In this document: piece after piece, positions 1 to 8,800 of the stretch | Numbering within the stretch: the first letter of the stretch is position 1 | How the letters are laid out: the number at the start of each line of letters is the position of its first letter | Assembly (NCBI GenBank): GCA_937978655.1 | Contig: CALJUX010000071.1 | Location: 1 to 64,000 of the forward strand | Direction of reading: 5' to 3' | Origin: an uncultured Chromatiaceae bacterium | GTDB taxonomy: Bacteria > Pseudomonadota > Gammaproteobacteria > Enterobacterales > Alteromonadaceae | DNA: 64,000 nucleotides | The notes under the pieces: generated by a model | What the model was told of the DNA's origin: nothing | The model's input: only the letters and a program-made list of their open reading frames with translations | Database searches by the model: none | Translations under genes and position numbers: made by a program

Positions 1-47
1 GAGATGGTGATTCGTGACTGGAGTTCAGACGTGTGCTCTTCCGATCT
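1..47 (+). other. Illumina P7 adapter contamination with index
   Basis: Not genomic DNA. Positions 14-47 match the Illumina multiplexing Read 2 primer (it contains GTGACTGGAGTTCAGACGTG at 14-33 and ends GCTCTTCCGATCT at 35-47). Positions 1-5 (GAGAT) match the end of the P7 oligonucleotide, and 6-13 (GGTGATTC) sit exactly where the 8-base i7 index belongs. Biological sequence begins at 48. The match is from memory, but the length and layout leave little doubt. The contig end is therefore an untrimmed library artefact. Confidence 0.97.
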
Positions 48-49
48 TG

Positions 50-190
50 GGGACGACTTATCAGTGGGACTCGCAGATCCGTCTGCAGCTCAAAGTCGAT
101 AATTTACTGAACCGCACTTATCAGACCGACTACGGATACCGTCAGGCGGGTCTGGAACTGATGTTTGGTATTCAGGTTGCGCAGTTCTAA
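50..190 (+). CDS. C-terminal fragment of TonB-dependent receptor (BtuB-like)
   Basis: Only the last 46 codons are present; the 5' part is lost at the adapter-terminated contig end. The peptide ends VDNLLNRTYQTDYGYRQAGL, then a strand running to a terminal Phe before TAA. This is the final beta-strand pattern of TonB-dependent outer-membrane receptors: the 'NLLNRTY' motif is typical, and the last aromatic residue is recognised by the BAM complex. The YGYRQAG stretch resembles the end of BtuB, the cobalamin receptor. A minus-strand cobalamin operon starts 5.4 kb away and supports that reading, but substrate assignment from a 46-residue tail is an inference. A hairpin terminator follows the stop. 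Confidence 0.75.
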   Translation, partial: GTTYQWDSQIRLQLKVDNLLNRTYQTDYGYRQAGLELMFGIQVAQF

Positions 191-207
191 TCACTGGCTG
201 CGCTGAC

Positions 208-236
208 AAAAGCCACCTTTTACAGGTGGCTTTTTG
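208..236 (+). terminator. Rho-independent terminator between the receptor tail and msrA
   Basis: The stem AAAGCCACC (209-217) pairs with GGTGGCTTT (225-233), with loop TTTTACA and a T-run at 231-235. It lies between two convergent genes. The T-run is on the plus strand, matching the receptor transcript. The A-run at 208-211 gives a weaker T-run for msrA in the other direction. Confidence 0.8.
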
Positions 237-247
237 CGTTTTGGGCT

Positions 248-790
248 TCAACAGACCGGGTTTTTGGTCTGTAACTGCTCGCTGAACTGGCGGCTGAATG
301 CTGCCAGTTTTGGCGCAATCAGATAAGCACAATACGATTGTTGCGGATTCTGATTGTAATAATCCTGATGATAAGGCTCTGCCGGATAAAAGGTGCTGGC
401 GCGGCTGATGGCGGTGACCACCGGTACTGCCGTATCCGCCTGGAGCTGTTGAATACACTGCTGCGCGGCCTGTAACTGAGCTTCGTCGTGGACGAAAATT
501 TCGGAGCGGTATTGGGTGCCTACATCATTGCCTTGGCGGTTTAATGTGGTGGGATCATGTAACTGAAAGAACATCTGCAGCAGCAATTCATAACTGATCA
601 GCGCAGGATCATAATGAAGCTGCACCACTTCGGCATGTCCGGTGGTGCCGGTACAGACCGCCCGGTAGTTGGCGGTGGCACTGCTGCCGCCCATATAACC
701 ACTGACCACTGCCGTCACACCGCGCACTTGCGCCAGGGCGGCCTCAATACACCAGAAACAGCCGCCTGCAAAAGTTGCCAGTTGTGTCAT
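248..790 (-). CDS. msrA: Peptide-methionine (S)-S-oxide reductase
   Basis: Repairs oxidised methionine by reducing the S-epimer of methionine sulfoxide in proteins and free methionine. The 180-residue protein opens MTQLATFAGGCFWCIEA; the GGCFWC motif at residues 9-14 is the MsrA signature and Cys11 is the expected catalytic cysteine. Further family blocks are GYMGG, HAEVVQL, FFQLHDPT and DVGTQYRS. I chose the ATG at 790 over an upstream in-frame start because a strong AAGGAG lies 5 bases before it and the conserved N-terminus begins there. It is a stand-alone gene, divergent from the flavoprotein at 879. Its stop faces the receptor tail across the shared hairpin. Confidence 0.95.
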   Translation of the reverse strand: MTQLATFAGGCFWCIEAALAQVRGVTAVVSGYMGGSSATANYRAVCTGTTGHAEVVQLHYDPALISYELLLQMFFQLHDPTTLNRQGNDVGTQYRSEIFVHDEAQLQAAQQCIQQLQADTAVPVVTAISRASTFYPAEPYHQDYYNQNPQQSYCAYLIAPKLAAFSRQFSEQLQTKNPVC

Positions 791-878
791 GTTTACTCCT
801 TGTACCGATCGGTTGAATGCCCGATAGCGTAGTCTAATACCAATAATGAAGCCAACAGCTGATTTTACGGAGAAAAAG

Positions 879-1973
879 ATGCGAGTTGCAATTATCGGCG
901 CCGGCATGACCGGTGCCAGTGCGGCCAGTCAGCTTCGCGCCGCCGGCGCTGAGGTGGTGGTCTTTGACAAAGCACGTGGCCCGGGTGGCCGGATGACGTC
1001 AAAACGGCTGGTGTCAGATAACACGGCACTGGCGCAGTCCAGTCTGGATTTGGGCGCGCAGTATTTCACGGTTCGCCATCCGGGGTTTGCGTTAGCGCTA
1101 CAGGACTGGCTGGCGCGTGGCGTGGCACAGCGCTGGGATGTTCAGCCCTACGTTTGGCAGCAAGGACTGCTGTTGCCGTCCAGCGACAGCGAACAGCGTT
1201 ATGTTGGCACACCGGTGATGCATCAGCTGGTGAAAAGCCTGCTGGCGGATACGGAGCAACACTATGAATGCCGCATCACTGAGCTGGCATTCAGCCAAAG
1301 CAGTTTCAGCAGCCAGCATGGCGGCGAATGGACGTTAAGCTCAGCTGAGGGCGCCAGCTATCCGGGATTTGATGCACTGCTGCTGACCTGTCCGCCGGAG
1401 CAATGCCGGCAGCTGCTCGGTGCCGATGCGCTGGCAACCCAGATCCCCACCGCGCTGCTGTTGCCGGTCTGGGCGGTGGCGCTGGAACTGGACAGCGCCG
1501 TCGATAGTCCGGCCGACGCCATCTTTGTCAAAGAGGGGCCGCTCAGCTGGTGTGCCAGGCAAACGGCCAAGCCTGGCCGTCACGGTATGCCTGAGCACTG
1601 GATCATCCATGTGGATCCGGCCAGCAGTGCCGAATTACTTGAAGCCAGTACGGAGCAGGTGGCAGCGCTGGCGCAGCGCGAATTCAGCCGGATCATCGGC
1701 CAGAATGTCAGTGTACGCCAGGCCTGGTGTCATCGCTGGCTGTATGCCAGTGTCAACGCCGGACACACGCCACCTGGTGTGCTGACTGATGCGAAGCGCC
1801 AGCTGGTGCTCGCTGGTGACTGGAGTCTGGGCGGACGGGTCGAAAATGCCTTTTTGGCCGGTGTGCAAGCGGCAACATGGCTGCGAAGTGGTCAAACCGG
1901 CGCCGCAGACTTGTCAGCGCCGGGGCATGACTTTATGCTGGCAGCTGAGCACTTTGCGCCGCCATTGGGGTAA
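879..1973 (+). CDS. FAD/NAD(P)-dependent amine-oxidase-like flavoprotein (renalase-like)
   Basis: A soluble flavoprotein of 364 residues. The N-terminus MRVAIIGAGMTG carries the Rossmann GxGxxG at residues 7-12 for the ADP moiety of FAD. An acidic/basic stretch VVVFDKARGPGGRMTSKR follows, typical of the amine oxidase/renalase group. Near the C-terminus, VLAGDWSLGG and ENAFLAGVQAA form the second FAD-binding block of the same family. The substrate is unknown. The start at 879 follows GGAG (869-872) with good spacing; an in-frame ATG at 846 lacks a site and would add 11 residues before the glycine motif. The PH-domain gene starts 24 bp after the stop and may be cotranscribed. Confidence 0.8.
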   Translation: MRVAIIGAGMTGASAASQLRAAGAEVVVFDKARGPGGRMTSKRLVSDNTALAQSSLDLGAQYFTVRHPGFALALQDWLARGVAQRWDVQPYVWQQGLLLPSSDSEQRYVGTPVMHQLVKSLLADTEQHYECRITELAFSQSSFSSQHGGEWTLSSAEGASYPGFDALLLTCPPEQCRQLLGADALATQIPTALLLPVWAVALELDSAVDSPADAIFVKEGPLSWCARQTAKPGRHGMPEHWIIHVDPASSAELLEASTEQVAALAQREFSRIIGQNVSVRQAWCHRWLYASVNAGHTPPGVLTDAKRQLVLAGDWSLGGRVENAFLAGVQAATWLRSGQTGAADLSAPGHDFMLAAEHFAPPLG

Positions 1974-1997
1974 GGCCGTGTCAGACAGGGAGTTTTT

Positions 1998-2375
1998 ATG
2001 GGATTGTTCAGTGGTTTATTAGGCAACGCCGGTGCGGTCGACGTCGCAGAAGCAGAAGCCGAACTGGCGACTTTGCTGTCCGAAGGCGAACAGGCGGAGC
2101 AGGCGTTTAAACTGGTGCGCGATATGATAGTGTTTACCAACAAGCGCCTGATTTTAATCGATAAGCAGGGCATTACCGGGTCGAAAAAAGAATATATGTC
2201 GATCCCATACCGCTCCATAGTCCGGTTTAGCGCCGAAACCAAAGGCCATTTTGATCTGGAATCTGAACTGGTGATTTGGCTGAGCAGTACCGCCGAGCCG
2301 TTACGGAAAACCTTCAGTAAAGACGGCAATATTATTGCCGTGCAAAAAGCCTTAACCACATACGCCTGCCGTTAA
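1998..2375 (+). CDS. Bacterial PH-domain protein (bPH_1 family)
   Basis: A 125-residue protein close in pattern to the bacterial pleckstrin-homology family: MGLFSGLLGNA at the N-terminus, then the core FTNKRLILIDKQGITG (about residues 49-64), SIPYRSIVRFS and GHFDLESELVIW. No membrane segment or signal peptide is evident. Family members are small cytoplasmic proteins of uncertain function, some linked to stress responses. GGGAG at 1988-1992 sits 5 bases before the ATG. The stop lies 12 bp from the convergent end of btuF, and a short CCGGC/GCCGG inverted repeat fills that gap. Confidence 0.85.
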   Translation: MGLFSGLLGNAGAVDVAEAEAELATLLSEGEQAEQAFKLVRDMIVFTNKRLILIDKQGITGSKKEYMSIPYRSIVRFSAETKGHFDLESELVIWLSSTAEPLRKTFSKDGNIIAVQKALTTYACR

Positions 2376-2387
2376 AACCGGCGCGAA

Positions 2388-3254
2388 TTAGCCGGCAGCA
2401 GCGCGCTCTTTTGCCGCATAAAACTGCCGGCTCTGGTCAATCAGCTGACACAGCTGCGCCACGCCATCCAGCGTGCGGATCGTCGCCCGGTGCAATAAGT
2501 CGGCATCGGGCTGTGCCCGTTGTTGCAGCTGCACGGCTCTGAGGCCGGCAAAACGGCTGCTGTAGTCGGTCAGGCGCCGGTTTTCGGTCGCGGAGACTGG
2601 TTGGATGATCAAATCCGGCTGGCGCGCCAGTAAGGCTTCGGCACTGACCTGCGGATAAGCACTGGCGGCGTCGGCGAAAATATTTTCGGCGCCGCACAAG
2701 GTCAGTGCCTGCGAAGGCCAGGCGTCCGGGCCTATGGTTGACAGCGGTTCGTCCCACAATTCGTAAAAAATCCGCAGCGGTTTTTGTGTCTGATATTGCC
2801 GTCGCAGCTGCGTCAATCGCTGCCTGACCTCCGCTGCGGCCTGTGCAGCCTGCTGTTGCTGTCCGGTTAAATCGCCAAGACGGGTTAAATCAGCGGCGAT
2901 ATCTTCGAGGGTTTTGGCTTCAAAGCCGACGGTGCGTACCCCCAATTGCTGCAGCTGGCTGATCGCTGCCGCCGGGCTGCCACTTTGCCAATACAGCACC
3001 AGATCGGGTTTGAGCGCCAGAATGCTCTCCAGTTGCAAACCGGCATAGTTGCCGACGCGCGGGATGGCTGTGGCAGCGGCCGGATAATCGGCGTGCTCCA
3101 CGGTGCCAACAATCAGAGCGCCGGCGCCGATGCTATAGAGCTGCTCGACCAGATGCGGCGCCAGCACAATCAGCCGCGGCGCTGTGTCGGCCTGAGCACG
3201 GGGCGCCTGCAGTAATGTACAGGCCAGAGCGACAGCCGCGATAAAGCCGCGCAT
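2388..3254 (-). CDS. btuF: Cobalamin ABC transporter periplasmic binding protein
   Basis: Periplasmic B12-binding component that delivers cobalamin to BtuCD. The 288 residues begin with a signal peptide (hydrophobic AAVALACTLL, likely cleavage after AQA at residue 22). The mature part has the class III binding-protein pattern: RLIVLAPHLVEQLYSIGAG, then ESILALKPDLVLYW and LARQPDLIIQP near the middle and end of the two lobes. It is the last gene of the minus-strand operon btuD-btuC-cobO-btuF. Its ATG overlaps the TAA of cobO by one base, indicating translational coupling. The specific substrate is assigned from the adenosyltransferase in the same operon; by sequence alone a siderophore or cobamide binder is also possible. 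Confidence 0.85.
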   Translation of the reverse strand: MRGFIAAVALACTLLQAPRAQADTAPRLIVLAPHLVEQLYSIGAGALIVGTVEHADYPAAATAIPRVGNYAGLQLESILALKPDLVLYWQSGSPAAAISQLQQLGVRTVGFEAKTLEDIAADLTRLGDLTGQQQQAAQAAAEVRQRLTQLRRQYQTQKPLRIFYELWDEPLSTIGPDAWPSQALTLCGAENIFADAASAYPQVSAEALLARQPDLIIQPVSATENRRLTDYSSRFAGLRAVQLQQRAQPDADLLHRATIRTLDGVAQLCQLIDQSRQFYAAKERAAAG

Positions 3255-3868
3255 TACCAGTCAATCCCTTTTTGCGCGCGGACTCCGGCGTCAAAGGCAT
3301 GTTTGATGCTTTGCACTTCACTGACGGTGTCCGCCAGTTCCAGCAGCGCGCGGTGACAGCCGCGGCCGGTGATCACCACGTGTTGTGTGGCCGGACGGGC
3401 GTGGAGCGCCGCCAGTACCTCATCAAGGGCAATATAATCGTATGCCACCATATAGGTCAGCTCATCAAGCAACACCAGCTGCAGCGCCGGGTCTTGCAGG
3501 AACTGGCGCGCCTGTTGCCAGACCTGCTGTGCGGCGGCGATGTCAGTGTCACGATTCTGGGTATCCCAGGTAAAACCGGTGGCCATCACCGCAAAAGGCA
3601 CGCCGTGCTGGGCCAGCAAATTACGCTCGCCGCAATCCCAGCCGCCTTTGATAAATTGCACGACAGCGGCTTTCTGGCCGTGGCCGGTGGCACGGGCAAC
3701 CACGCCAAAACCCGCTGTGGATTTGCCTTTACCGTTCCCGGTGATCACCAGCAACAAACCTTTATCTATGTTGGCGCTGGCGATACGGGCATCCACCTGC
3801 TCCTTAAGTTTTTGCTGGCGTTTCTGGTGGCCGCTGTGCTTTTCGACAGGGGCGGCGTCATGACTCAT
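3254..3868 (-). CDS. cobO: Cob(I)yrinic acid a,c-diamide / cobalamin adenosyltransferase
   Basis: Transfers the 5'-deoxyadenosyl group of ATP to cob(I)alamin, making adenosylcobalamin from imported B12 (BtuR/CobO/CobA family). Length 204 residues, usual for the family. The ATP-binding P-loop GNGKGKST is at residues 44-51, after a charged N-terminal arm. Other family blocks visible are VVQFIKGGWDCGER, LVLLDELTYMVAYDYI and VVITGRGCHRALLELAD. It overlaps btuC upstream by 11 bases and btuF by 1 base, so the four genes are almost certainly one transcript. The context is salvage of corrinoid rather than de novo synthesis, since no cob/cbi biosynthetic genes are seen here. Confidence 0.93.
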   Translation of the reverse strand: MSHDAAPVEKHSGHQKRQQKLKEQVDARIASANIDKGLLLVITGNGKGKSTAGFGVVARATGHGQKAAVVQFIKGGWDCGERNLLAQHGVPFAVMATGFTWDTQNRDTDIAAAQQVWQQARQFLQDPALQLVLLDELTYMVAYDYIALDEVLAALHARPATQHVVITGRGCHRALLELADTVSEVQSIKHAFDAGVRAQKGIDW

Positions 3869-4856
3869 AAGGACTCCGGCGACGGTTTAACAACAATAAA
3901 AAGAACAGACTGCCGCACAATGCGGTCAGGATGCCAAGGGGTAATTCCTGCGGCGCCAGCACAGTACGGGCGGCAGTATCCACCCAGATCAGAAAAACAG
4001 CACCGCCAACAGCGCTGCCAAATAACAACAGCAGGATTTGCGTGCCGAATAACAGTCGGACCAGATGCGGGATCATCAGACCGACAAAACCGATGCCGCC
4101 GCAATACGCCACTACGACCGCGGTTAATAAGGCACAGAGTAACAGCAACAACAAGCGCCAGCGTTTGACCGCGACGCCAAGGCTTTGCGCCATATCGTCC
4201 GACCACGCCAGCGCGGCCAGCTGGCGCCGGCCCAGACTGCACAAAGTTAATGTCAGCAGCAGACTGACCGCGAGGATCGATACCGCCGGCCAGTCGGCCC
4301 GGCTCAGACTGCCCATCAGCCAGAAGATGATCCGGTTGGCGGCAAAACTGTCGGCCTGATACAGCAACAAGCTGGCGATGGCGCTGGCGCAAAACGACAC
4401 TGCGAGTCCGGTTAACAACAAGGTGCTGACCGAATGCATGCCATGAGCATTGCTGCGCTGTGCCAGCAGTAATACGGTCAGGACTGCCAGCAGGGCACCG
4501 GCAAAAGCTGCGACAGGCAGCGCGAGCGCAAGGCCCGGCAGCAGCAGGCTGCTGATGGTGGCGCCCAGGGCAGCACCTGAGACCACGCCAAATAAATAAG
4601 GATCGGCCAGTTCGTTGCGGCTGAGCAGCTGCAACAATGCACCACAGAGTGCCAGCGAAGCACCGGCAAGGCCGGCCAGTAAGACCCTCGGCAGGCGCAG
4701 CTGCCAGAACACCTGACCGGGCAGGGCATCGGTCGGCTGGCCGCTGAGCAGTGACCACAGTGGCAATTCCACCACCCCAATCTGCAGTGCCGCGAGGCCA
4801 GAGGCGGGCAACAGCAGCAACAGCAGCCAGCAGCGAACAGACAAGGACAGCCTCAT
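3858..4856 (-). CDS. btuC: Cobalamin ABC transporter permease
   Basis: Inner-membrane permease of the FecCD/BtuC family, 332 residues and highly hydrophobic, consistent with about ten membrane helices per subunit. Diagnostic blocks are LRLPRVLLAGLAGASLALCG in the N-terminal third, ELADPYLFGVVSGAALG, and CGGIGFVGLMIPHLVRLL, the cytoplasmic coupling region that contacts the ATPase. The ATG at 4856 overlaps the end of btuD by 4 bases, and the C-terminal coding region overlaps cobO by 11 bases. It acts as a homodimer with BtuD to take cobalamin from BtuF across the inner membrane. Confidence 0.92.
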   Translation of the reverse strand: MRLSLSVRCWLLLLLLPASGLAALQIGVVELPLWSLLSGQPTDALPGQVFWQLRLPRVLLAGLAGASLALCGALLQLLSRNELADPYLFGVVSGAALGATISSLLLPGLALALPVAAFAGALLAVLTVLLLAQRSNAHGMHSVSTLLLTGLAVSFCASAIASLLLYQADSFAANRIIFWLMGSLSRADWPAVSILAVSLLLTLTLCSLGRRQLAALAWSDDMAQSLGVAVKRWRLLLLLLCALLTAVVVAYCGGIGFVGLMIPHLVRLLFGTQILLLLFGSAVGGAVFLIWVDTAARTVLAPQELPLGILTALCGSLFFLLLLNRRRSPYES

Positions 4857-5635
4857 TGCGACTCCGGCGCGAATGTTACACGGCAGCGGCCATCAAACGG
4901 GCTGCGGTCAACCAGGCAAGGCCGGCCAAATACCTGTTGCAATAACGCGGGGGTCAGCACCTGCTCCGGCGTGCCGACGGCTTGCAGCTGGCCTTGTTGC
5001 AACACCAGCAGTTCGTCGCAATAGGCCGCCGCCAGATTGATGTCGTGAAAACTGGCCAGCACCGTCAGACCTGAACGGCGCAGGGTCGCCAGCAACTGAT
5101 GCTGATAATGGATGTCCAGATGATTGACCGGCTCGTCCAGCAGCAACAGTTCCGCCTGCTGTACCAGCACCCGCGCCAGATGGGCGCGCTGCTGCTCACC
5201 GCCAGATAACTGTGTGAGCAGCGCCGTCGCTTTGCTGCCAAGCCCTACCTGCAAAAGCGCGGCGTCGATCGCCGCTTTATCTGCAGCGTTGTCGCCTTGC
5301 CACAGCGCTTTGTGTGGTAATAAGCCAAGCTGCAGCAGCTGATGCACTGTCATGTTGGTCGGCGGTTGTTGTTGACTTAAATAGGCCAGCTGTTGAGCCC
5401 GGACCCTCGGTTCCAGTTGTTGCAGCGGCTGTTGTTTTAACAGCACTTGCCCGGCTTGTGGTGTTTTCAGCGCGCCGGCCAGTTGTAACAAGGTTGATTT
5501 GCCGGCTCCATTGGCGCCTAGCAGGCCATAGATTTTGCCGGCGCAGAGTCTGAAACTCAGCGGTCCCAGGGTGAAGCCACCGGGCAGCTGGAGCCGGACC
5601 TGCTGGCATTGCAATAGCTCAACGCTGTCAGTCAT
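4853..5635 (-). CDS. btuD: Cobalamin ABC transporter ATP-binding protein
   Basis: ATPase of the BtuCD importer, about 260 residues. Walker A GANGAGKST is at residues 40-48. The signature LSGGEQQRAHLARVL is followed by Walker B LLLLDEPVNHLD, and a conserved switch histidine lies in LASFHDINLAAAYCD. First gene of the B12 operon. The ATG at 5635 is taken as the start; an in-frame GTG at 5647 (adding four residues) is equally possible, and neither has a clear ribosome-binding site. The 5' leader between this gene and the RND permease holds two stem-loops but no recognisable cobalamin riboswitch. Confidence 0.9.
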   Translation of the reverse strand: MTDSVELLQCQQVRLQLPGGFTLGPLSFRLCAGKIYGLLGANGAGKSTLLQLAGALKTPQAGQVLLKQQPLQQLEPRVRAQQLAYLSQQQPPTNMTVHQLLQLGLLPHKALWQGDNAADKAAIDAALLQVGLGSKATALLTQLSGGEQQRAHLARVLVQQAELLLLDEPVNHLDIHYQHQLLATLRRSGLTVLASFHDINLAAAYCDELLVLQQGQLQAVGTPEQVLTPALLQQVFGRPCLVDRSPFDGRCRVTFAPESQ

Positions 5636-5716
5636 CAATTGCGGCACCGGAGTGGATGGCCGAAGGCCTGAAGTAAATAGAGGAATAGTAACAAAAAATC
5701 AACGCCAGGCGAAGTG

Positions 5717-5786
5717 CGCTGTATCGGCGTCACAGCGCAGGCGCCGATACAGCGCGCCTCCCGTGCTGTGCAGAACACAACACGGG
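5717..5786. repeat. Two adjacent long stem-loops upstream of btuD
   Basis: The first is a perfect 14-bp inverted repeat: GCGCTGTATCGGCG pairs with CGCCGATACAGCGC around a 12-base loop, spanning roughly 5717-5756. The second, at about 5760-5786, is CCCGTGCTGTG with CACAACACGGG around CAGAA; read on the minus strand it forms 11 pairs including one G-U. Both lie between the stop of the RND permease and btuD. Neither is followed directly by a T-run, so simple termination is not obvious. They could be RNA-level attenuators, 3' processing signals of the efflux transcript, or protein sites. Confidence 0.6.
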
Positions 5787-5803
5787 TTTGGCAGGCGGCT
5801 GTG

Positions 5804-8800
5804 TCAGGGGTTGGTCTGGTCCAGCGCGTCCAGCGTTTTGGCAATATCCTGTGGTGAACCGGTATTGCGCGCCAGCGCAACATAAGCCACCGGCACGATA
5901 TAAATGGTCAGCAAGGTGGCAAAGCCAACACCGGCACAAATCACCATACCAATCACCATCCGGCTTTCTGAGCCAGGCCCTGAGGTGATGATCAGCGGAA
6001 TGCTGCTCATCACCGTGGTAAAGGCTGTCATCGTGATGGGGCGTAACCGTTGTACCGCGGCCTGATGAATGGCAGTGGTGAATTCCACACCGGCGTCGCG
6101 CAGCTGGTTGGCAAATTCGACAATCAGAATGCCGTTTTTGGCCACCAGTCCGATGATCATCACAAGGCCAATCTGACTGTAGATATTCAGCGTCATATCA
6201 GCCAGATACAAGCCGCCGAGCGCCCCAGCCATGCCAAGTGGCACTGTCAGCATAATGACAAACGGATGAATAAAGCTCTCAAACTGCGCCGCCAGCACCA
6301 GATAAGTAATGATCAGCGCCAAGGCAAAAATCAGCATGGTCGACTCGCCGCTGTTTTTAAACATCAGCGATTCACCTTTATAGTCGATGCCGCCGACGTC
6401 TTTGATCTCAGTGCGGACCACGCCTTCGAGGTACTCCAGCGCTTCCCCCAGGCTATAACCCGGTGCCAGGTTGGCCATGATGGTAATGGCGCGCATCCGG
6501 TTGTAGCGGTTTAAGGTCGACGAGGTGGCTTCTTCTTTTAACGTCACCAGATTATCCAGCGGGATCAGCTGATTCGAACCGCTGGAGCGGACATACACCC
6601 CGGTGATACTGGTCGGATCGCTGAAGTCGGTATCGGCGCCTTCGAGGATCAGGTCGTATTCTTTGCCGCGGTCGAGGAACGTCGTAACGCGCCGGCCACC
6701 GAGCATCGCTTCTAAGGCGCGGCCAACAACCCCGACTGAAATGCCCAAATCCGCTGCCCGTTCGGTGTCAATTTCCACCAGAATTTGCGGGACAGTCTCT
6801 TTGTAGTCGTGGTCGAGCATTTGTAAATTAGGATTTTCCCGCGCTTTGGCCAACACGATATCGCGCCATTTTGCCAGTTCTTCGTAGGTATTGCCCTGAA
6901 TGACAAACTGCACCGGACGGCCGCCACCGCCACCGCGGCCGGCGGTCAGGCCGCTGCGCATATTGGTAAAGGCCCGCACGTCACTGAGACTATTCAGTTT
7001 CTGGCCAATCTCCTGCATCAGTTCCGGCGTGCGGCGCTGGCCGTTATGCCAGTTTTCACTGCCAACAATCGCCATGCCACCGCTGTTGCCAAAGCCCGGC
7101 ACCCGGATCAACAGCCGGTTCAGTTCACCTTTTTCGTAGTAGGGCAGCAGGATATCTTCAATCAGCCGCATGTTTTGCTGATTGGACTGATAACTGGCCC
7201 CTTCAGCCGGGCTCATCATGACAAAAAAGGTGCCACGGTCTTCTTGTGGCGACAGCTCGGATGGCAGCAGTCTGAGCAGTAAAGCACTGATCAGCACACA
7301 ACAGCCCAGTACCAGCCAGCCAGGCCAGCGCACCCGGGTCACCAGCTGCAGCTGGCGCAGATAACCGGCTTCGACTTTTTCCATCGTATTGTGGATAAAT
7401 AAGCTGAAGCCGCGTTTTTCTTTTTGTACTTTCAGCATCTTGCTGCACAGCATCGGCGACAGCGTCAATGCGGCGATGGCGGAGAAGGCCACGGCGGCGG
7501 CGACGGCCAGCGCGAATTCAGTGAAGAGTTTGCCCAAATCACCTTGCATAAACACCAGCGGGACAAACACGGCTATCAGCACCAGTGTTGTGGCGACGAC
7601 AGCAAAGCCGACTTCACGGCTGCCGTGGTACGCCGCCAGCAATGGTGGCTGGCCCTGTTCAATGCGCCGGTAAATGTTTTCCAGTACCACAATCGAATCA
7701 TCGACCACCAGACCAATCGCCAGCACCATTGCCAGCAACGTCAGCAGGTTGATGGAGAAATCCAGCATGTACAGCACCGTTACCGCGGCAATTAATGCCA
7801 CCGGCACCGTAATGGCCGGAATAAATGTCGCGCGGATGCTGCCCAAAAAGGCAAAGATCACCAGCACCACCAGTACCATGGCAATGCCGAGCGTGACGTA
7901 TACCTCATGGATGGACTCGGCGATAAACAACGACGAATCATAGCCCGGCACTATGGTGGTGCCAGGGGGCAGGCTGGCGGCGATGCGGTCTACTTCAGTG
8001 CGGACATTTCTGACGACGTCCAGCGTATTGGCTTTGGACTGTTTGATGATCCCAATGCCCAGCACGTTTTTGCCGTCACTTCTGAATTCACTTTCTTCGT
8101 TTTCTGACGCCAGCGTGACATCGGCAATTTCACCAAGGCGTACCAGATAGTTGTTGTCGCCTTTTTTCACCACCAACCGGCGGTAGTCATCCTGGGTTTT
8201 GTAAGTGCGGATCACCCGGACGATAAAATCGCGGTCCAGCGATTTGACATTCCCGGCCGGCAGTTCGACGTTTTCGTTGCGCAGCACGCTTTCAATATCT
8301 GCAACTGTGACATTGCGCGACGCCATCGCATCTTTATTCAGCCAGATCCGCATGGCGTATTTGCGTTCACCGCCTATCTGCAACCGGGCGACACCGTCGA
8401 CCACCGAAAACCGTTCAACGATATAGCGGTTGGCATAATCGGTCAGTTCCAGATTGGTCATGGTGTCGCTGTTTAATAAAAACCAGGCGATAGTGTCATC
8501 ATCGCCGTTGGCTTTGACCACTTGCGGCGGGCGGGCCTGGTCCGGCAACCGCTCCATCATCCGCGATACCCGCTCGCGCACGTCGTTGGCGGCGGCGTCG
8601 ATATCCCGGTTGACGTTAAATTCAATAATGACGTTCGAGCGGCCGACCCGGCTGCTGGAGCTGATATTGATGATGCCTTCGACACCGCTGATTAAATCTT
8701 CCAGCGGCTGGGTGATTTTGGATTCAACAATTTCGGCCGAAGCGCCGGGATAGTCGGTTGAAATGGTCACCACCGGCGAGTCGATATCCGGATACTCGCG

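Noticed and set aside
3272..4758. Long open frames opposite btuF, cobO and btuC
   Set aside because: Frames such as 3272-4168 plus and 3865-4758 minus are antisense or shifted images of genes with clear conserved motifs; they lack ribosome-binding sites and their residue composition is not protein-like.
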